Shown: positions 1 through 5,181, counted from the stretch's first letter. The stretch: 5,181 bases of DNA from an uncultured Clostridia bacterium (GCA_900554085.1 USGA01000070.1:1-5181); one strand, 5' to 3'. Notes: a model not told the origin generated them from the letters alone. Program-made: numbers and translations.

Positions 1-1
1 C

Positions 2-565
2 TGCGCCCGAATTCCCGTTTTCACCGTCGCCGAGGCGGCGCACCAGCCCCAACTGCCCGACGGAGAGGGCGAGGGATTCGCGGAAGTCGTGTCGTCGGGC
101 TGCCTGGTTATGAGCAAAACCGACGGGTTTGTGATTGACGAGAAACTTTCGGGAGTCGCCTCTATGGTGACCGACGCCGATTATTCGGACAGGTTTTCCG
201 TAACCTTGCCCGAGGGGTGGTCCGCGGAATTCCTCGTGCTCAAAGCCGACTGCGAAGTGAAAGCCGACGGGTTGAACGTCGGGTTAAAGGCGGACGTGTC
301 CGTCTCTCTCGTGCAGGCACTCGGCGACGACGGGCAGAAAGCCACTCCCTCTTCGGAGCAAACGCAAGCCGCCGCAAAGCAAATGGAAAACGACGTTCGG
401 ATACTGTTGCGGGAATGTTTCGCGCTTTCGCAGGAAAAAGGCGCCGATATTCTGAGACTGGGGAACACGGTTTTCCGCAACGAGGGACGTGATATGCCCG
501 CGGACTATCTGGCGCGACTGAATTTCTCGGCGCAGGTTAAGGTCACCGTACGTGAAAGCAGTTGA
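2..565 (+). CDS. Ger(x)C family spore germination protein, C-terminal part (5' end outside window)
   Basis: Reading from base 2 gives 187 residues and a TGA stop; the start lies upstream of the window. Ger(x)C proteins are the lipoprotein C subunits of GerA-type nutrient germinant receptors and sit on the outer face of the spore inner membrane. The family pattern is visible: a Pro-rich approach segment, then a 'GC-LVM...KLSGVAS' stretch (about residues 34-50) matching the usual 'G-avF-dgKlvG-L' core, alternating beta-strand segments, and a C-terminal helix (ENDVRILLRECFALSQEKGADILRLG region, about 128-153) matching the family 'I...l.kaq....D.lgfG' helix. It closes with the strand FSAQVKVTV. 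The Trp residues common near this end are absent and the tail is short (ends RESS), so it is a divergent member. A and B subunit genes would be expected upstream, but that is inference. The lipobox cannot be seen because the N terminus is missing. Confidence 0.8.
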   Translation, partial: CARIPVFTVAEAAHQPQLPDGEGEGFAEVVSSGCLVMSKTDGFVIDEKLSGVASMVTDADYSDRFSVTLPEGWSAEFLVLKADCEVKADGLNVGLKADVSVSLVQALGDDGQKATPSSEQTQAAAKQMENDVRILLRECFALSQEKGADILRLGNTVFRNEGRDMPADYLARLNFSAQVKVTVRESS

Positions 566-581
566 TTGTTCGCCGAGGCAC

Positions 582-630
582 GCGGGTGCGCACAACAACT
601 TCTCCGCGCCCTGCCGGTGTCCCGCTTTTT
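582..630 (+). terminator. Weak candidate terminator after the germination gene
   Basis: GCGGG (582-586) can pair with CCCGC (621-625), which is followed directly by TTTTT (626-630). An inner CAC (591-593) can pair with GTG (617-619) across a 4:1 bulge. The loop is long (23 bases), so the hairpin is much weaker than the one at 3275-3301. The site, 17 bases past the stop codon, is where an operon-end terminator is expected. Confidence 0.3.
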
Positions 631-651
631 CCCGTCCGAATATAATGGAGC

Positions 652-656
652 GGAGG
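652..656 (+). promoter_or_regulatory. Shine-Dalgarno GGAGG for the possible small ORF
   Basis: GGAGG lies five bases before the ATG at 662. A TATAAT hexamer (641-646) lies just upstream, but no convincing -35 box is found 16-18 bases before it. The ribosome binding site is the main argument that translation may start at 662. This is a clear contrast with the starts at 885, 2589 and 4777, which have no such sequence. Confidence 0.45.
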
Positions 657-661
657 CGACT

Positions 662-985
662 ATGGATTTTCTGCTCCCGTCCGAAGAAACGATGTCCCTG
701 ATGTCCGCCGAGTACGACAAGGCGCTTTCCGGGCGAGGCGACCGCGCGGCGGCATTGTCCGCTCCGTACTCTCCCGCCGAGGTTCCCGCACCTTCCGGCG
801 AGGGTGCTCTCCCGCGGGCCTGCGCGTCCCCGTGCGCCCTTTTTGTTCTTTACTTTGCCTTCGTTTTGGGCTATAATCTCGGGTATGGAAACGCGACTGC
901 TGACGCCGACGGAAATGTGGGAGGGGTTCAATCCCGTCAAGGAAGGAACGGAGACTTCTATAATTTCCGCCCGCGAAAAGGGTAA
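662..985 (+). CDS. Possible small hypothetical protein (107 aa) overlapping the next gene
   Basis: I do not recognise this protein. It starts at an ATG with GGAGG five bases upstream. The first 50 or so codons look like those of neighbouring genes (MDFLLPSEETMSLMSAEYDK...). Residues about 59-78 form a hydrophobic stretch (CALFVLYFAFVLGYNLGYG) that could span a membrane. Against it: that stretch is translated from the T-rich terminator and promoter DNA before 885, and the frame then runs 101 bases into the hydrolase-like gene, where its residues look like an off-frame reading. It may be a real short gene, a decayed or frameshifted gene that has lost its proper end, or chance in GC-rich DNA where stop codons are rare. 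If the terminator at 817-844 works, transcripts started upstream would carry no stop codon for this frame. Confidence 0.3.
   Translation: MDFLLPSEETMSLMSAEYDKALSGRGDRAAALSAPYSPAEVPAPSGEGALPRACASPCALFVLYFAFVLGYNLGYGNATADADGNVGGVQSRQGRNGDFYNFRPRKG
817..844 (+). terminator. Candidate intrinsic terminator upstream of the hydrolase-like gene
   Basis: GCGCGT (822-827), loop CCCC (828-831) and GTGCGC (832-837) form a 6-bp stem that includes two G-T pairs. GG (817-818) can add two pairs with CC (838-839) across a 3-base bulge. A run of five T follows (840-844), with further T-rich sequence after it. The position fits: it would stop transcripts from the left just before the promoter at 849-877. Confidence 0.4.
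849..877 (+). promoter_or_regulatory. Sigma-A-type promoter ending at the start codon (leaderless)
   Basis: TTTACT (849-854, four of six matches to TTGACA), a 17-base spacer, and a perfect TATAAT (872-877). The ATG begins at 885 after seven bases, which is where transcription is expected to begin. No Shine-Dalgarno sequence lies before the ATG. The predicted mRNA would therefore begin at or within a base or two of the start codon. Confidence 0.6.
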
Positions 986-2564
986 TATCGCGACATCGGA
1001 CATCTTTTTCACGTCCGAAAAAACCGACGCGGGAAGGGTGCGCGTTTTTGCGCGTATCACTTTCGATATGCGCTGGAGAGACCCCCGTCCCGCAATTCTT
1101 CTGTTGCCCTCGCGCGACCCCGAACGCACTTTCGACGACGTCACCCTTTCTCTGGTCGGAGAGGGGTATGTGGTGTGCCTTTGCGACTATGCGGGCAATT
1201 TCGCCGGCGTGGAAGAGGACTCCCGCACGTCGTACCCCGACATCTATTCGTACGCGCAGGCTCCCGCCTGTTTCCGCAATCTGTCCTACATCGGCGCCAC
1301 CGCTCGCGAAACCCCGTGGTTCCAGTGGGTGAAAGTGGCACGCCGCGCCGTCACTATGCTCTCCGAACTGAGATACGTCGACCCCGAGCGAATTGCCGTA
1401 ATGGGAATGGACTGCGGCGCGCAGATTGCGTGGCAACTTGCGGGTATCGACGGCAGAATACGGGCGCTCGTGCCCATAAACGGAGGCGGGTATCTCTGGA
1501 GACGGGGACACAACCGTTTCGACGACGACACCGCGGTGGCCGACGACGACAAGACACGCGCCTTTTCGGCGGGAGTGGGTGCGGAAACATACGCGAAGTT
1601 CGTGTCCTGCCCCACCTGCTACATCGTTTCGTCCAACTCCCTCGACGCCGACATCGACCGTGCGGGAGACATTCTCTCGCTCGTGCCCTGCCAATGCAAG
1701 GCGTTTATGGTGGTCAAAGGCTCGTCGGCGCAGGTCAGCCTGTCGGTATACAACAGCCTCGTTCTTTGGCTCAAGACATATTTTGCCCACGACGCTCCGT
1801 CGCTGCCCTCTCCCAGACTTCACTTCAAAGCCGACGAAAACAGGCTTTATCTGAGGTTGTCCGCACCCTGCGACCTCAAGGACGCCACCGTGTGCGTTTC
1901 GAGCGGCGAACCGCAGTCCTTTGCCCGCAGTTGGGGTACTCTTGCCGAGGGACAACTCGTGGATACGGGGGAACGCGTTTTCCACATTCCCGTATCCGAC
2001 CCCGACGACCTGGTGGCGGCGTACGCCAGCGTTCCCACGGACAAAGGCATTGTAGTCTGCTCCCCCGTGGCGGCGGTCAGACCCTCTTCACTCGGAGTCA
2101 AAGCCGACGTGGTCTCTGCCGCGCAGTCCAGAATAGTCTACAACGGCGATATGGGCACGGGGCGCTTCCGCGTGTCGACGAGAGGCTTTTTCCTCGACGA
2201 AACCCTGCTTGCCTCTCGGGAAGGTCCTTTCGGCATAAAAGGCGTCTCCACAACCAAAGGGAATCTCTGTCTCGCCCTCGACAGCGCGGAAAGTTTCGCG
2301 ACGGGGCGTTCCGCCATTCTTCAGATGGACGTCCATTCCGAAGAGGCGCGCGAAATAACCTGCCTTTTCCTCACTCTGCCCGACGCGGCGGCGTACGGCT
2401 GCAGGGTAAAACTCTCCGGCGGAGATTTCTGGCAAAAAATCAAACTTTCCGCTCCCGAAATGAAAAACGCCGAGGGCAAGCCTCTGTCCTCTTTCGGCGC
2501 AACACGTCTTATGGTGATAAAAGGCGCGGAAAATGTCGTTTTCAACAATCTGGTGTGGATTTGA
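885..2564 (+). CDS. Alpha/beta-hydrolase-fold protein with C-terminal beta-sandwich region, probably catalytically altered
   Basis: 559 residues, no signal peptide, so cytoplasmic. Residues about 50-300 resemble the dienelactone hydrolase/acetyl esterase branch of the alpha/beta-hydrolase fold: strand AILLLPS (70-76), strand GYVVCLCDY (94-102), the helix before the nucleophile (about 148-162), then DPERIAVMGMDCGAQ (166-180) as the nucleophile elbow and strand RALVPINGGG (193-202). The elbow normally carries Ser or Cys two residues after the first Gly; here that place is Asp176, with Cys177 next to it. After the last core strand (KAFMVVKG, 272-279), where the catalytic His is expected, there is SSAQ and no His. 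Residues about 305-400 look like an Ig-like beta-sandwich and 401-559 like a second, galactose-binding-type sandwich ending VVFNNLVWI. A binding or scaffold role is more likely than ordinary ester hydrolysis, though an Asp nucleophile is known in other hydrolase branches. The ATG at 885 was chosen because it directly follows a promoter and the fold-like sequence begins soon after it. Substrate unknown. Confidence 0.75.
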   Translation: METRLLTPTEMWEGFNPVKEGTETSIISAREKGNIATSDIFFTSEKTDAGRVRVFARITFDMRWRDPRPAILLLPSRDPERTFDDVTLSLVGEGYVVCLCDYAGNFAGVEEDSRTSYPDIYSYAQAPACFRNLSYIGATARETPWFQWVKVARRAVTMLSELRYVDPERIAVMGMDCGAQIAWQLAGIDGRIRALVPINGGGYLWRRGHNRFDDDTAVADDDKTRAFSAGVGAETYAKFVSCPTCYIVSSNSLDADIDRAGDILSLVPCQCKAFMVVKGSSAQVSLSVYNSLVLWLKTYFAHDAPSLPSPRLHFKADENRLYLRLSAPCDLKDATVCVSSGEPQSFARSWGTLAEGQLVDTGERVFHIPVSDPDDLVAAYASVPTDKGIVVCSPVAAVRPSSLGVKADVVSAAQSRIVYNGDMGTGRFRVSTRGFFLDETLLASREGPFGIKGVSTTKGNLCLALDSAESFATGRSAILQMDVHSEEAREITCLFLTLPDAAAYGCRVKLSGGDFWQKIKLSAPEMKNAEGKPLSSFGATRLMVIKGAENVVFNNLVWI

Positions 2565-2573
2565 CGGTTTTCA

Positions 2574-2581
2574 CATACACT
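2574..2581 (+). promoter_or_regulatory. Sigma-E-like -10 element (CATACACT) before the signal peptidase gene
   Basis: CATACACT matches the Bacillus sigma-E -10 consensus CATACAnT at every fixed position. It ends seven bases before the ATG at 2589. No Shine-Dalgarno sequence lies between. The -35 region is weak: no clear ATATT-type element was found at the right distance. TTGACG (2561-2566) is too close to serve as a -35 box. It may act in addition to read-through from the gene 24 bases upstream. Confidence 0.4.
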
Positions 2582-2588
2582 TAACACT

Positions 2589-3170
2589 ATGGACAATCAA
2601 CCCGATATCAACACCCCCGAAAGCCAGTCGCCGAAGCGCCGTCCCCTGTTGCGCTTCACCGTCGCGTTGCTCATAACCGCAATAGTCGCGACGGGACTTG
2701 CTCTCGTAATAGATTATCTGCTGTTCGACAATTTCTACGTCAACGGCGATTCTATGCAACCCACCCTCTACGGCGGAGCCCCCGACGTGGACGACGACGG
2801 CGACATCGTTATGCTCAACATAGTCGCCACCCCCGAGCGCGGGGACATAGTCGTGTTTCTCTACGACTGGGCGCCGGACGAAGCCCGCTATCTGGTCAAG
2901 CGCGTAATCGGCGTGGCGGGCGACACCGTGGAAATCAGGAGCGGCGACCTCTACGTAAACGGACAACTGCAGCAGGAGGATTACATCAAGGAGCCGATGT
3001 ACAACTATTCTTATCCCGCCGTCACTGTGCCCGAAGGTCACTACTATGTGCTCGGAGACAACCGCAACAACAGCGCGGACAGCCGCGTTATCGGTTGCGT
3101 GCCCGCCGATAAAATTGCGGGCGTATGCTGGCTCTACAAAGGACAGGACGGCAAATTGCACCTGTTGTAA
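2589..3170 (+). CDS. lepB: Signal peptidase I (type I, S26 family)
   Basis: A 193-residue membrane-bound serine protease that removes signal peptides from exported proteins on the outer face of the membrane. A 20-residue charged, cytoplasmic N terminus is followed by one membrane span (about 21-46). Family boxes appear in order: VNGDSMQPTL (51-60) with catalytic Ser55; RGDIVVF (84-90); YLVKRVIGVAGD (101-112) with general base Lys104; and GDNRNNSADSR (156-166). Length and single span fit the short Gram-positive (SipS-like) type. A small insertion between the first two boxes gives D66-x-D68-x-D70-G71, resembling a calcium-binding loop, though the DGD part is common in the family. The ATG at 2589 has no Shine-Dalgarno sequence. 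The gene follows the hydrolase-like gene by 24 bases and ends before a strong terminator, so co-transcription is possible; a sigma-E-like -10 also lies directly before its ATG. Confidence 0.93.
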   Translation: MDNQPDINTPESQSPKRRPLLRFTVALLITAIVATGLALVIDYLLFDNFYVNGDSMQPTLYGGAPDVDDDGDIVMLNIVATPERGDIVVFLYDWAPDEARYLVKRVIGVAGDTVEIRSGDLYVNGQLQQEDYIKEPMYNYSYPAVTVPEGHYYVLGDNRNNSADSRVIGCVPADKIAGVCWLYKGQDGKLHLL

Positions 3171-3182
3171 TGCAGGGAAACG

Positions 3183-3201
3183 GTGCGTTTGCCAAGCGCA
3201 C
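3183..3201. other. Stem-loop in the 3' untranslated region of the signal peptidase gene
   Basis: GTGCGTTT, loop GCC, AAGCGCAC: an 8-bp stem with one G-T pair, 13 bases after the stop codon. No T run follows, so it is not an intrinsic terminator by itself. It could stabilise the mRNA 3' end or be chance. The rest of 3202-3274 shows nothing else recognisable. Confidence 0.35.
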
Positions 3202-3274
3202 GCGACGCCGCTGCTTTCGGGCGGTGCGGAAATATACCAAACCGATTTTGCGTCAATTCGACTTTTATATATTG

Positions 3275-3301
3275 AAAAACCGCCGATGAACGGCGGTTTT
3301 T
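3275..3301. terminator. Bidirectional intrinsic terminator
   Basis: AAAAA (3275-3279), CCGCCG (3280-3285), loop ATGAA (3286-3290), CGGCGG (3291-3296), TTTTT (3297-3301). A perfect 6-bp GC-only stem has five A on one side and five T on the other, so it can end transcripts from both strands. It serves the signal peptidase gene (+, stop at 3170) and the convergent oxidoreductase gene (-, stop at 3322). Confidence 0.92.
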
Positions 3302-3321
3302 GTCATTTGCGAGCGATTGCT

Positions 3322-4653
3322 TCACTTTCTGCACACGCGGGAAAGACGACGTTCCCAACCGCGTATCGTCGCGTCGTGGTACACTCTCGGGATATTCTTC
3401 CCTCTTCGCCAGGCGAGCAGACTGCGTTGCAGAAGATTGTTGACGGAAAGCAGTTTGCCCAGTTTCCTGAAGCCGGCAACCCGCAGTTTTCTGAGCGCCT
3501 CTCCGACGCCTACCCTGAGCAGTTTCCCTTTTGCCAGGCGGCACATTTCGTCGTTGGTGAGCAGGTCCGAGCCGAGCATCCAGTCGAGGTCCTCGTTCTC
3601 CATAACCAGAACTCCCCTCTTCATCGCGTCGACGCCGCAATGCTCCGCTCCGAATTCGCGGTACACCTTGAGTTGGTATCTCCAGAGCGCCGCCGCGCCG
3701 AACATCTCTTCAGAAGCCTTGCGCCCGCGGCTGATGCTGTCGCCCACGGTCTCCGCAAGCAACATTCCCGCCGTCATCGACGATGCTATTCCGCTGCCGA
3801 GCATAGGTATGGTCATAAACGCGCTGTCTCCGACCGCGGCATATCCCGGGGCTATCATTCGCGTTGCGGGGAAACGCACGGGAATACGGCAGACTATACC
3901 GCCTTTCACCACCTTGTCCCCGATTGTCGGGTTGCTCTTTTTGAGGTCGGCAAGCGCGGCGGCGAGAGTGCCATCGGAGAGAGCGCCCACGCGCCCCACG
4001 AGCACGTCCACAAGGTCGGGGTCGTGGTCCTGTATCACCCACGAGATTCCCGCCTCGCCCATATGCTTGAGGTAGGCTTTGTTGGTATACTTGGGTTCGG
4101 GTGCGGTCTTATCCTTTTCCATAAACGCACGCCACACCACGAAAACTTCGTCGTCATTGTTCTGCGACACTCCGAATTCCGCGGGCAGATTTTTGCGAAG
4201 GATTGAATCCACGCCGAGGCTGTCCACCACGAGGTCCGCCCTCTTTTCCTCGCCGTTCACCACAACTCCGACCACTTTACCGTCGTCGACAAGGGGCGCC
4301 TGCACTTCCGCGCCGAAAACGACATCCGCGGTGGCTGCCGCACGCTCTGCAAGCATTTTGTTGAGCGTTCTGCGGTCCACCGAAACGTCCGCCGCCGATT
4401 CGTCCTCGGTCATACCGCGTATGACGGCGTCGTGCGGGGAAACGAACGTCCAGTTCTTTTTGGGGAAACTGCCTGCGGGAACTTCCATTCCCAATCTCTT
4501 GAACACGGCGGGGTTGACGTCGTCGTGCCAATCGTAACGCATTTCGTCGAGCGAAGCCGCCTTTTCGTAGACGGTGACCTCGAAGCCGAGTTTTCCGAGC
4601 CTTTCGGCGGCGACGAGTCCGCCCGTGCCCGCTCCTGCAACTATAACTTTCAT
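3322..4653 (-). CDS. NAD(P)/FAD-dependent oxidoreductase, geranylgeranyl-reductase-like
   Basis: 443 residues from the ATG at 4653, chosen over an in-frame ATG at 4689 because GAGGGAG lies seven bases upstream and the FAD-binding strand begins at residue 2. MKVIVAGAGTGG (1-12) is the Rossmann dinucleotide motif, followed by VTVYEK (26-31), whose Glu is expected to bind ribose. GYAAVGDSAFMTIPMLGSG (270-288) is the second FAD-contacting 'GD' motif of the p-hydroxybenzoate hydroxylase/geranylgeranyl reductase fold. The middle ADxxx-DG-type motif reads LVVDSLGVDSILRK (141-154), a variant of the 'DatGvdS-lR' form. The C-terminal region (about 315-443) is helical and basic (RKLRVAGFRKLGK), without a clear membrane span. 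Such enzymes reduce or hydroxylate lipid-like or quinone-like substrates; the actual substrate cannot be read. It is transcribed alone, divergent from the yyaC-like gene. Confidence 0.82.
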   Translation of the reverse strand: MKVIVAGAGTGGLVAAERLGKLGFEVTVYEKAASLDEMRYDWHDDVNPAVFKRLGMEVPAGSFPKKNWTFVSPHDAVIRGMTEDESAADVSVDRRTLNKMLAERAAATADVVFGAEVQAPLVDDGKVVGVVVNGEEKRADLVVDSLGVDSILRKNLPAEFGVSQNNDDEVFVVWRAFMEKDKTAPEPKYTNKAYLKHMGEAGISWVIQDHDPDLVDVLVGRVGALSDGTLAAALADLKKSNPTIGDKVVKGGIVCRIPVRFPATRMIAPGYAAVGDSAFMTIPMLGSGIASSMTAGMLLAETVGDSISRGRKASEEMFGAAALWRYQLKVYREFGAEHCGVDAMKRGVLVMENEDLDWMLGSDLLTNDEMCRLAKGKLLRVGVGEALRKLRVAGFRKLGKLLSVNNLLQRSLLAWRRGKNIPRVYHDATIRGWERRLSRVCRK

Positions 4654-4658
4654 TTTCT

Positions 4659-4667
4659 CTCTCCCTC
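4659..4667 (-). promoter_or_regulatory. Shine-Dalgarno sequence for the oxidoreductase gene
   Basis: On the minus strand the purine-rich GAGGGAGAG ends five bases before the ATG at 4653, with its GGGAG core seven bases away. This fixes the start at 4653. It also shows that this genome uses Shine-Dalgarno sequences, in contrast to the starts at 885, 2589 and 4777. Confidence 0.75.
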
Positions 4668-4691
4668 GGGAAACCCCGATTCTACCCAATC

Positions 4692-4720
4692 ATTTTACAC
4701 CCTGTTTTTTGCTTTGGCAA
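4692..4720 (-). promoter_or_regulatory. Sigma-A-type promoter for the oxidoreductase gene
   Basis: On the minus strand: TTGCCA (4720-4715, five of six matches to TTGACA), a 17-base spacer, and TAAAAT (4697-4692, five of six matches to TATAAT). Transcription would begin near 4685, leaving a leader of about 30 bases that contains the Shine-Dalgarno sequence. Confidence 0.65.
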
Positions 4721-4741
4721 CAAGCATAACGCCATTTGCCC

Positions 4742-4770
4742 GTATAACGGACGGCGGGCGCGTCAATAAT
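4742..4770 (+). promoter_or_regulatory. Candidate sigma-F (forespore) promoter for the yyaC-like gene
   Basis: GTATA (4742-4746) matches the sigma-F -35 consensus GYATA exactly. After 15 bases, GTCAATAAT (4762-4770) matches GGnnAnAnT at four of its five fixed positions. The ATG follows at 4777 after six bases, so the transcript would begin at the start codon. No sigma-A -35 box fits AATAAT (4765-4770) with normal spacing. In B. subtilis yyaC is, from memory, a forespore gene of the sigma-F regulon, which supports this reading. Confidence 0.5.
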
Positions 4771-4776
4771 CGTGCT

Positions 4777-5181
4777 ATGAAAAATTTTCCTCCCGTTGTC
4801 GTGGTATGTTTCGGCTCGCCCTCAATCGCGGGCGACTCCCTCGGTCCCGAAGTGGGTTCTCTGCTCCGTGCCGACGCCTCCTTCCCCGCTTTCGTATACG
4901 GCACTCTCGACCGCCCAATAACGGGCAAGAATATGGGCGAATGGATGAATTTCGTGCGCGAAGTGCATTCCGACGCTCTCCTGCTCGCCGTGGACGCCTG
5001 CCTCGGCGAACGGCAGAATCTCGGCAGAATATCGGTGCGGGGGGACGGAGTTTGCCCCGCCGCCGCCTGCGGCAAGAAAAAACGCTTCGGCGACGTCGGT
5101 ATCATCGGCGTGGTGGGCGACAAGACGGGCGACCCTCTTTCCGAACTGATGCAGGCGGACCTTGCCGCCGTGTGCGCGCTT
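4777..5181 (+). CDS. yyaC: YyaC-like sporulation protein (HybD-type protease fold), N-terminal part, cut by window end
   Basis: 135 residues, open to the end of the window. The YyaC pattern is clear: strand VVVVCFGS (7-14), GDSLGPEVG (19-27), VYGTLDRPI (40-48), LLLAVDACLG (68-77), then LGRISV (82-87) and GDVGIIGVVG (105-114). YyaC proteins of spore formers are related to the HybD/HycI hydrogenase-maturation peptidases and are annotated as putative spore proteases; no substrate is firmly established. Asp20 and Asp73 are candidate metal or active-site residues by analogy with HybD. B. subtilis YyaC is about 200 residues, so roughly a third of the protein is missing here. The ATG at 4777 has no Shine-Dalgarno sequence but directly follows the candidate sigma-F promoter. 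An in-frame TTG at 4714 would add 21 residues and resemble the longer N terminus of the Bacillus protein, but it also lacks a ribosome binding site and looks less likely. Confidence 0.85.
   Translation, partial: MKNFPPVVVVCFGSPSIAGDSLGPEVGSLLRADASFPAFVYGTLDRPITGKNMGEWMNFVREVHSDALLLAVDACLGERQNLGRISVRGDGVCPAAACGKKKRFGDVGIIGVVGDKTGDPLSELMQADLAAVCAL

Noticed and set aside
641..646. TATAAT before the small ORF taken as a full sigma-A promoter
   Set aside because: No acceptable -35 hexamer lies 16-18 bases upstream (bases around 618-624 are TGTCCCG), so it is mentioned only as context.
284..1144. Minus-strand open frame across the Ger(x)C end and the 566-884 gap
   Set aside because: No ribosome binding site, no recognisable domain, Arg-rich composition, and it is antisense to two supported genes.
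660..1985. Long minus-strand open frame (about 441 residues) antisense to the hydrolase-like gene
   Set aside because: Its translation is Arg/Gly/Val-rich with no recognisable domain. GC-rich coding DNA commonly leaves antisense frames open, and the plus-strand reading gives a coherent fold.
1175..2584. Long plus-strand open frame (about 469 residues) offset within the hydrolase-like gene
   Set aside because: The product is extremely Arg-rich and of low complexity, the typical result of reading GC-rich codons one base out of frame.
3248..3273. Possible promoter (TTGCGT with TATATT) before the bidirectional terminator
   Set aside because: The spacer is only 14 bases, and any transcript would run straight into the terminator.
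3046..4206. Plus-strand open frame (about 386 residues) spanning the terminator and antisense to the oxidoreductase
   Set aside because: It starts inside the signal peptidase gene, runs through a strong terminator, and has no family resemblance.
4695..5123. Minus-strand open frame antisense to the yyaC-like gene
   Set aside because: It lacks any family pattern, while the plus strand shows a clear run of YyaC motifs in the correct order.
1..5181. Recurring CGCCGAG and GCCGAC strings as dispersed repeats
   Set aside because: They fall in frame as Ala-Glu and Ala-Asp codons or their shifts, and reflect codon preference rather than a repeat family.

Overview
The window looks like chromosomal DNA of a GC-rich, endospore-forming Firmicute (Clostridia-like). 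This rests on three things seen together: the C-terminal part of a Ger(x)C-type spore germination protein, a YyaC-like sporulation protein, and a short single-membrane-span signal peptidase I of the Gram-positive type. No RNA gene, transposon, phage gene or CRISPR array was seen. Codon choice is similar throughout, so there is no sign of recent transfer.

Layout. Positions 2-565 (+) encode the end of the Ger(x)C protein. Positions 566-884 are a gap holding a weak terminator candidate, a possible small ORF with a good ribosome binding site, a second terminator candidate and a strong sigma-A-like promoter that ends directly at the next start codon. Positions 885-2564 (+) encode a 559-residue alpha/beta-hydrolase-fold protein whose catalytic residues look replaced. 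After 24 bases comes a signal peptidase I (2589-3170, +). A near-perfect bidirectional terminator (3275-3301) separates it from a convergent FAD-dependent oxidoreductase (3322-4653, -). That gene has its own sigma-A-type promoter and Shine-Dalgarno sequence. A 123-base divergent spacer leads to the yyaC-like gene (4777 to the window end, +), which is cut by the window edge.

The most interesting signal is in the starts. Three + strand genes (885, 2589, 4777) have no Shine-Dalgarno sequence, and each has a -10-like element ending 6-7 bases before its ATG. These transcripts may be leaderless. The three elements appear to belong to different sigma classes: sigma-A-like (TTTACT-17-TATAAT), sigma-E-like (exact CATACAnT) and sigma-F-like (GTATA-15-GTCAATAAT). 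The other two starts considered (662 and 4653) have clear Shine-Dalgarno sequences, so the organism does use that signal.

The germination protein and YyaC act in spore biology. The sigma-E-like element suggests the signal peptidase may be mother-cell expressed. The hydrolase-like protein and the oxidoreductase have no substrate that can be read from sequence. No wholly new multi-gene system is evident.
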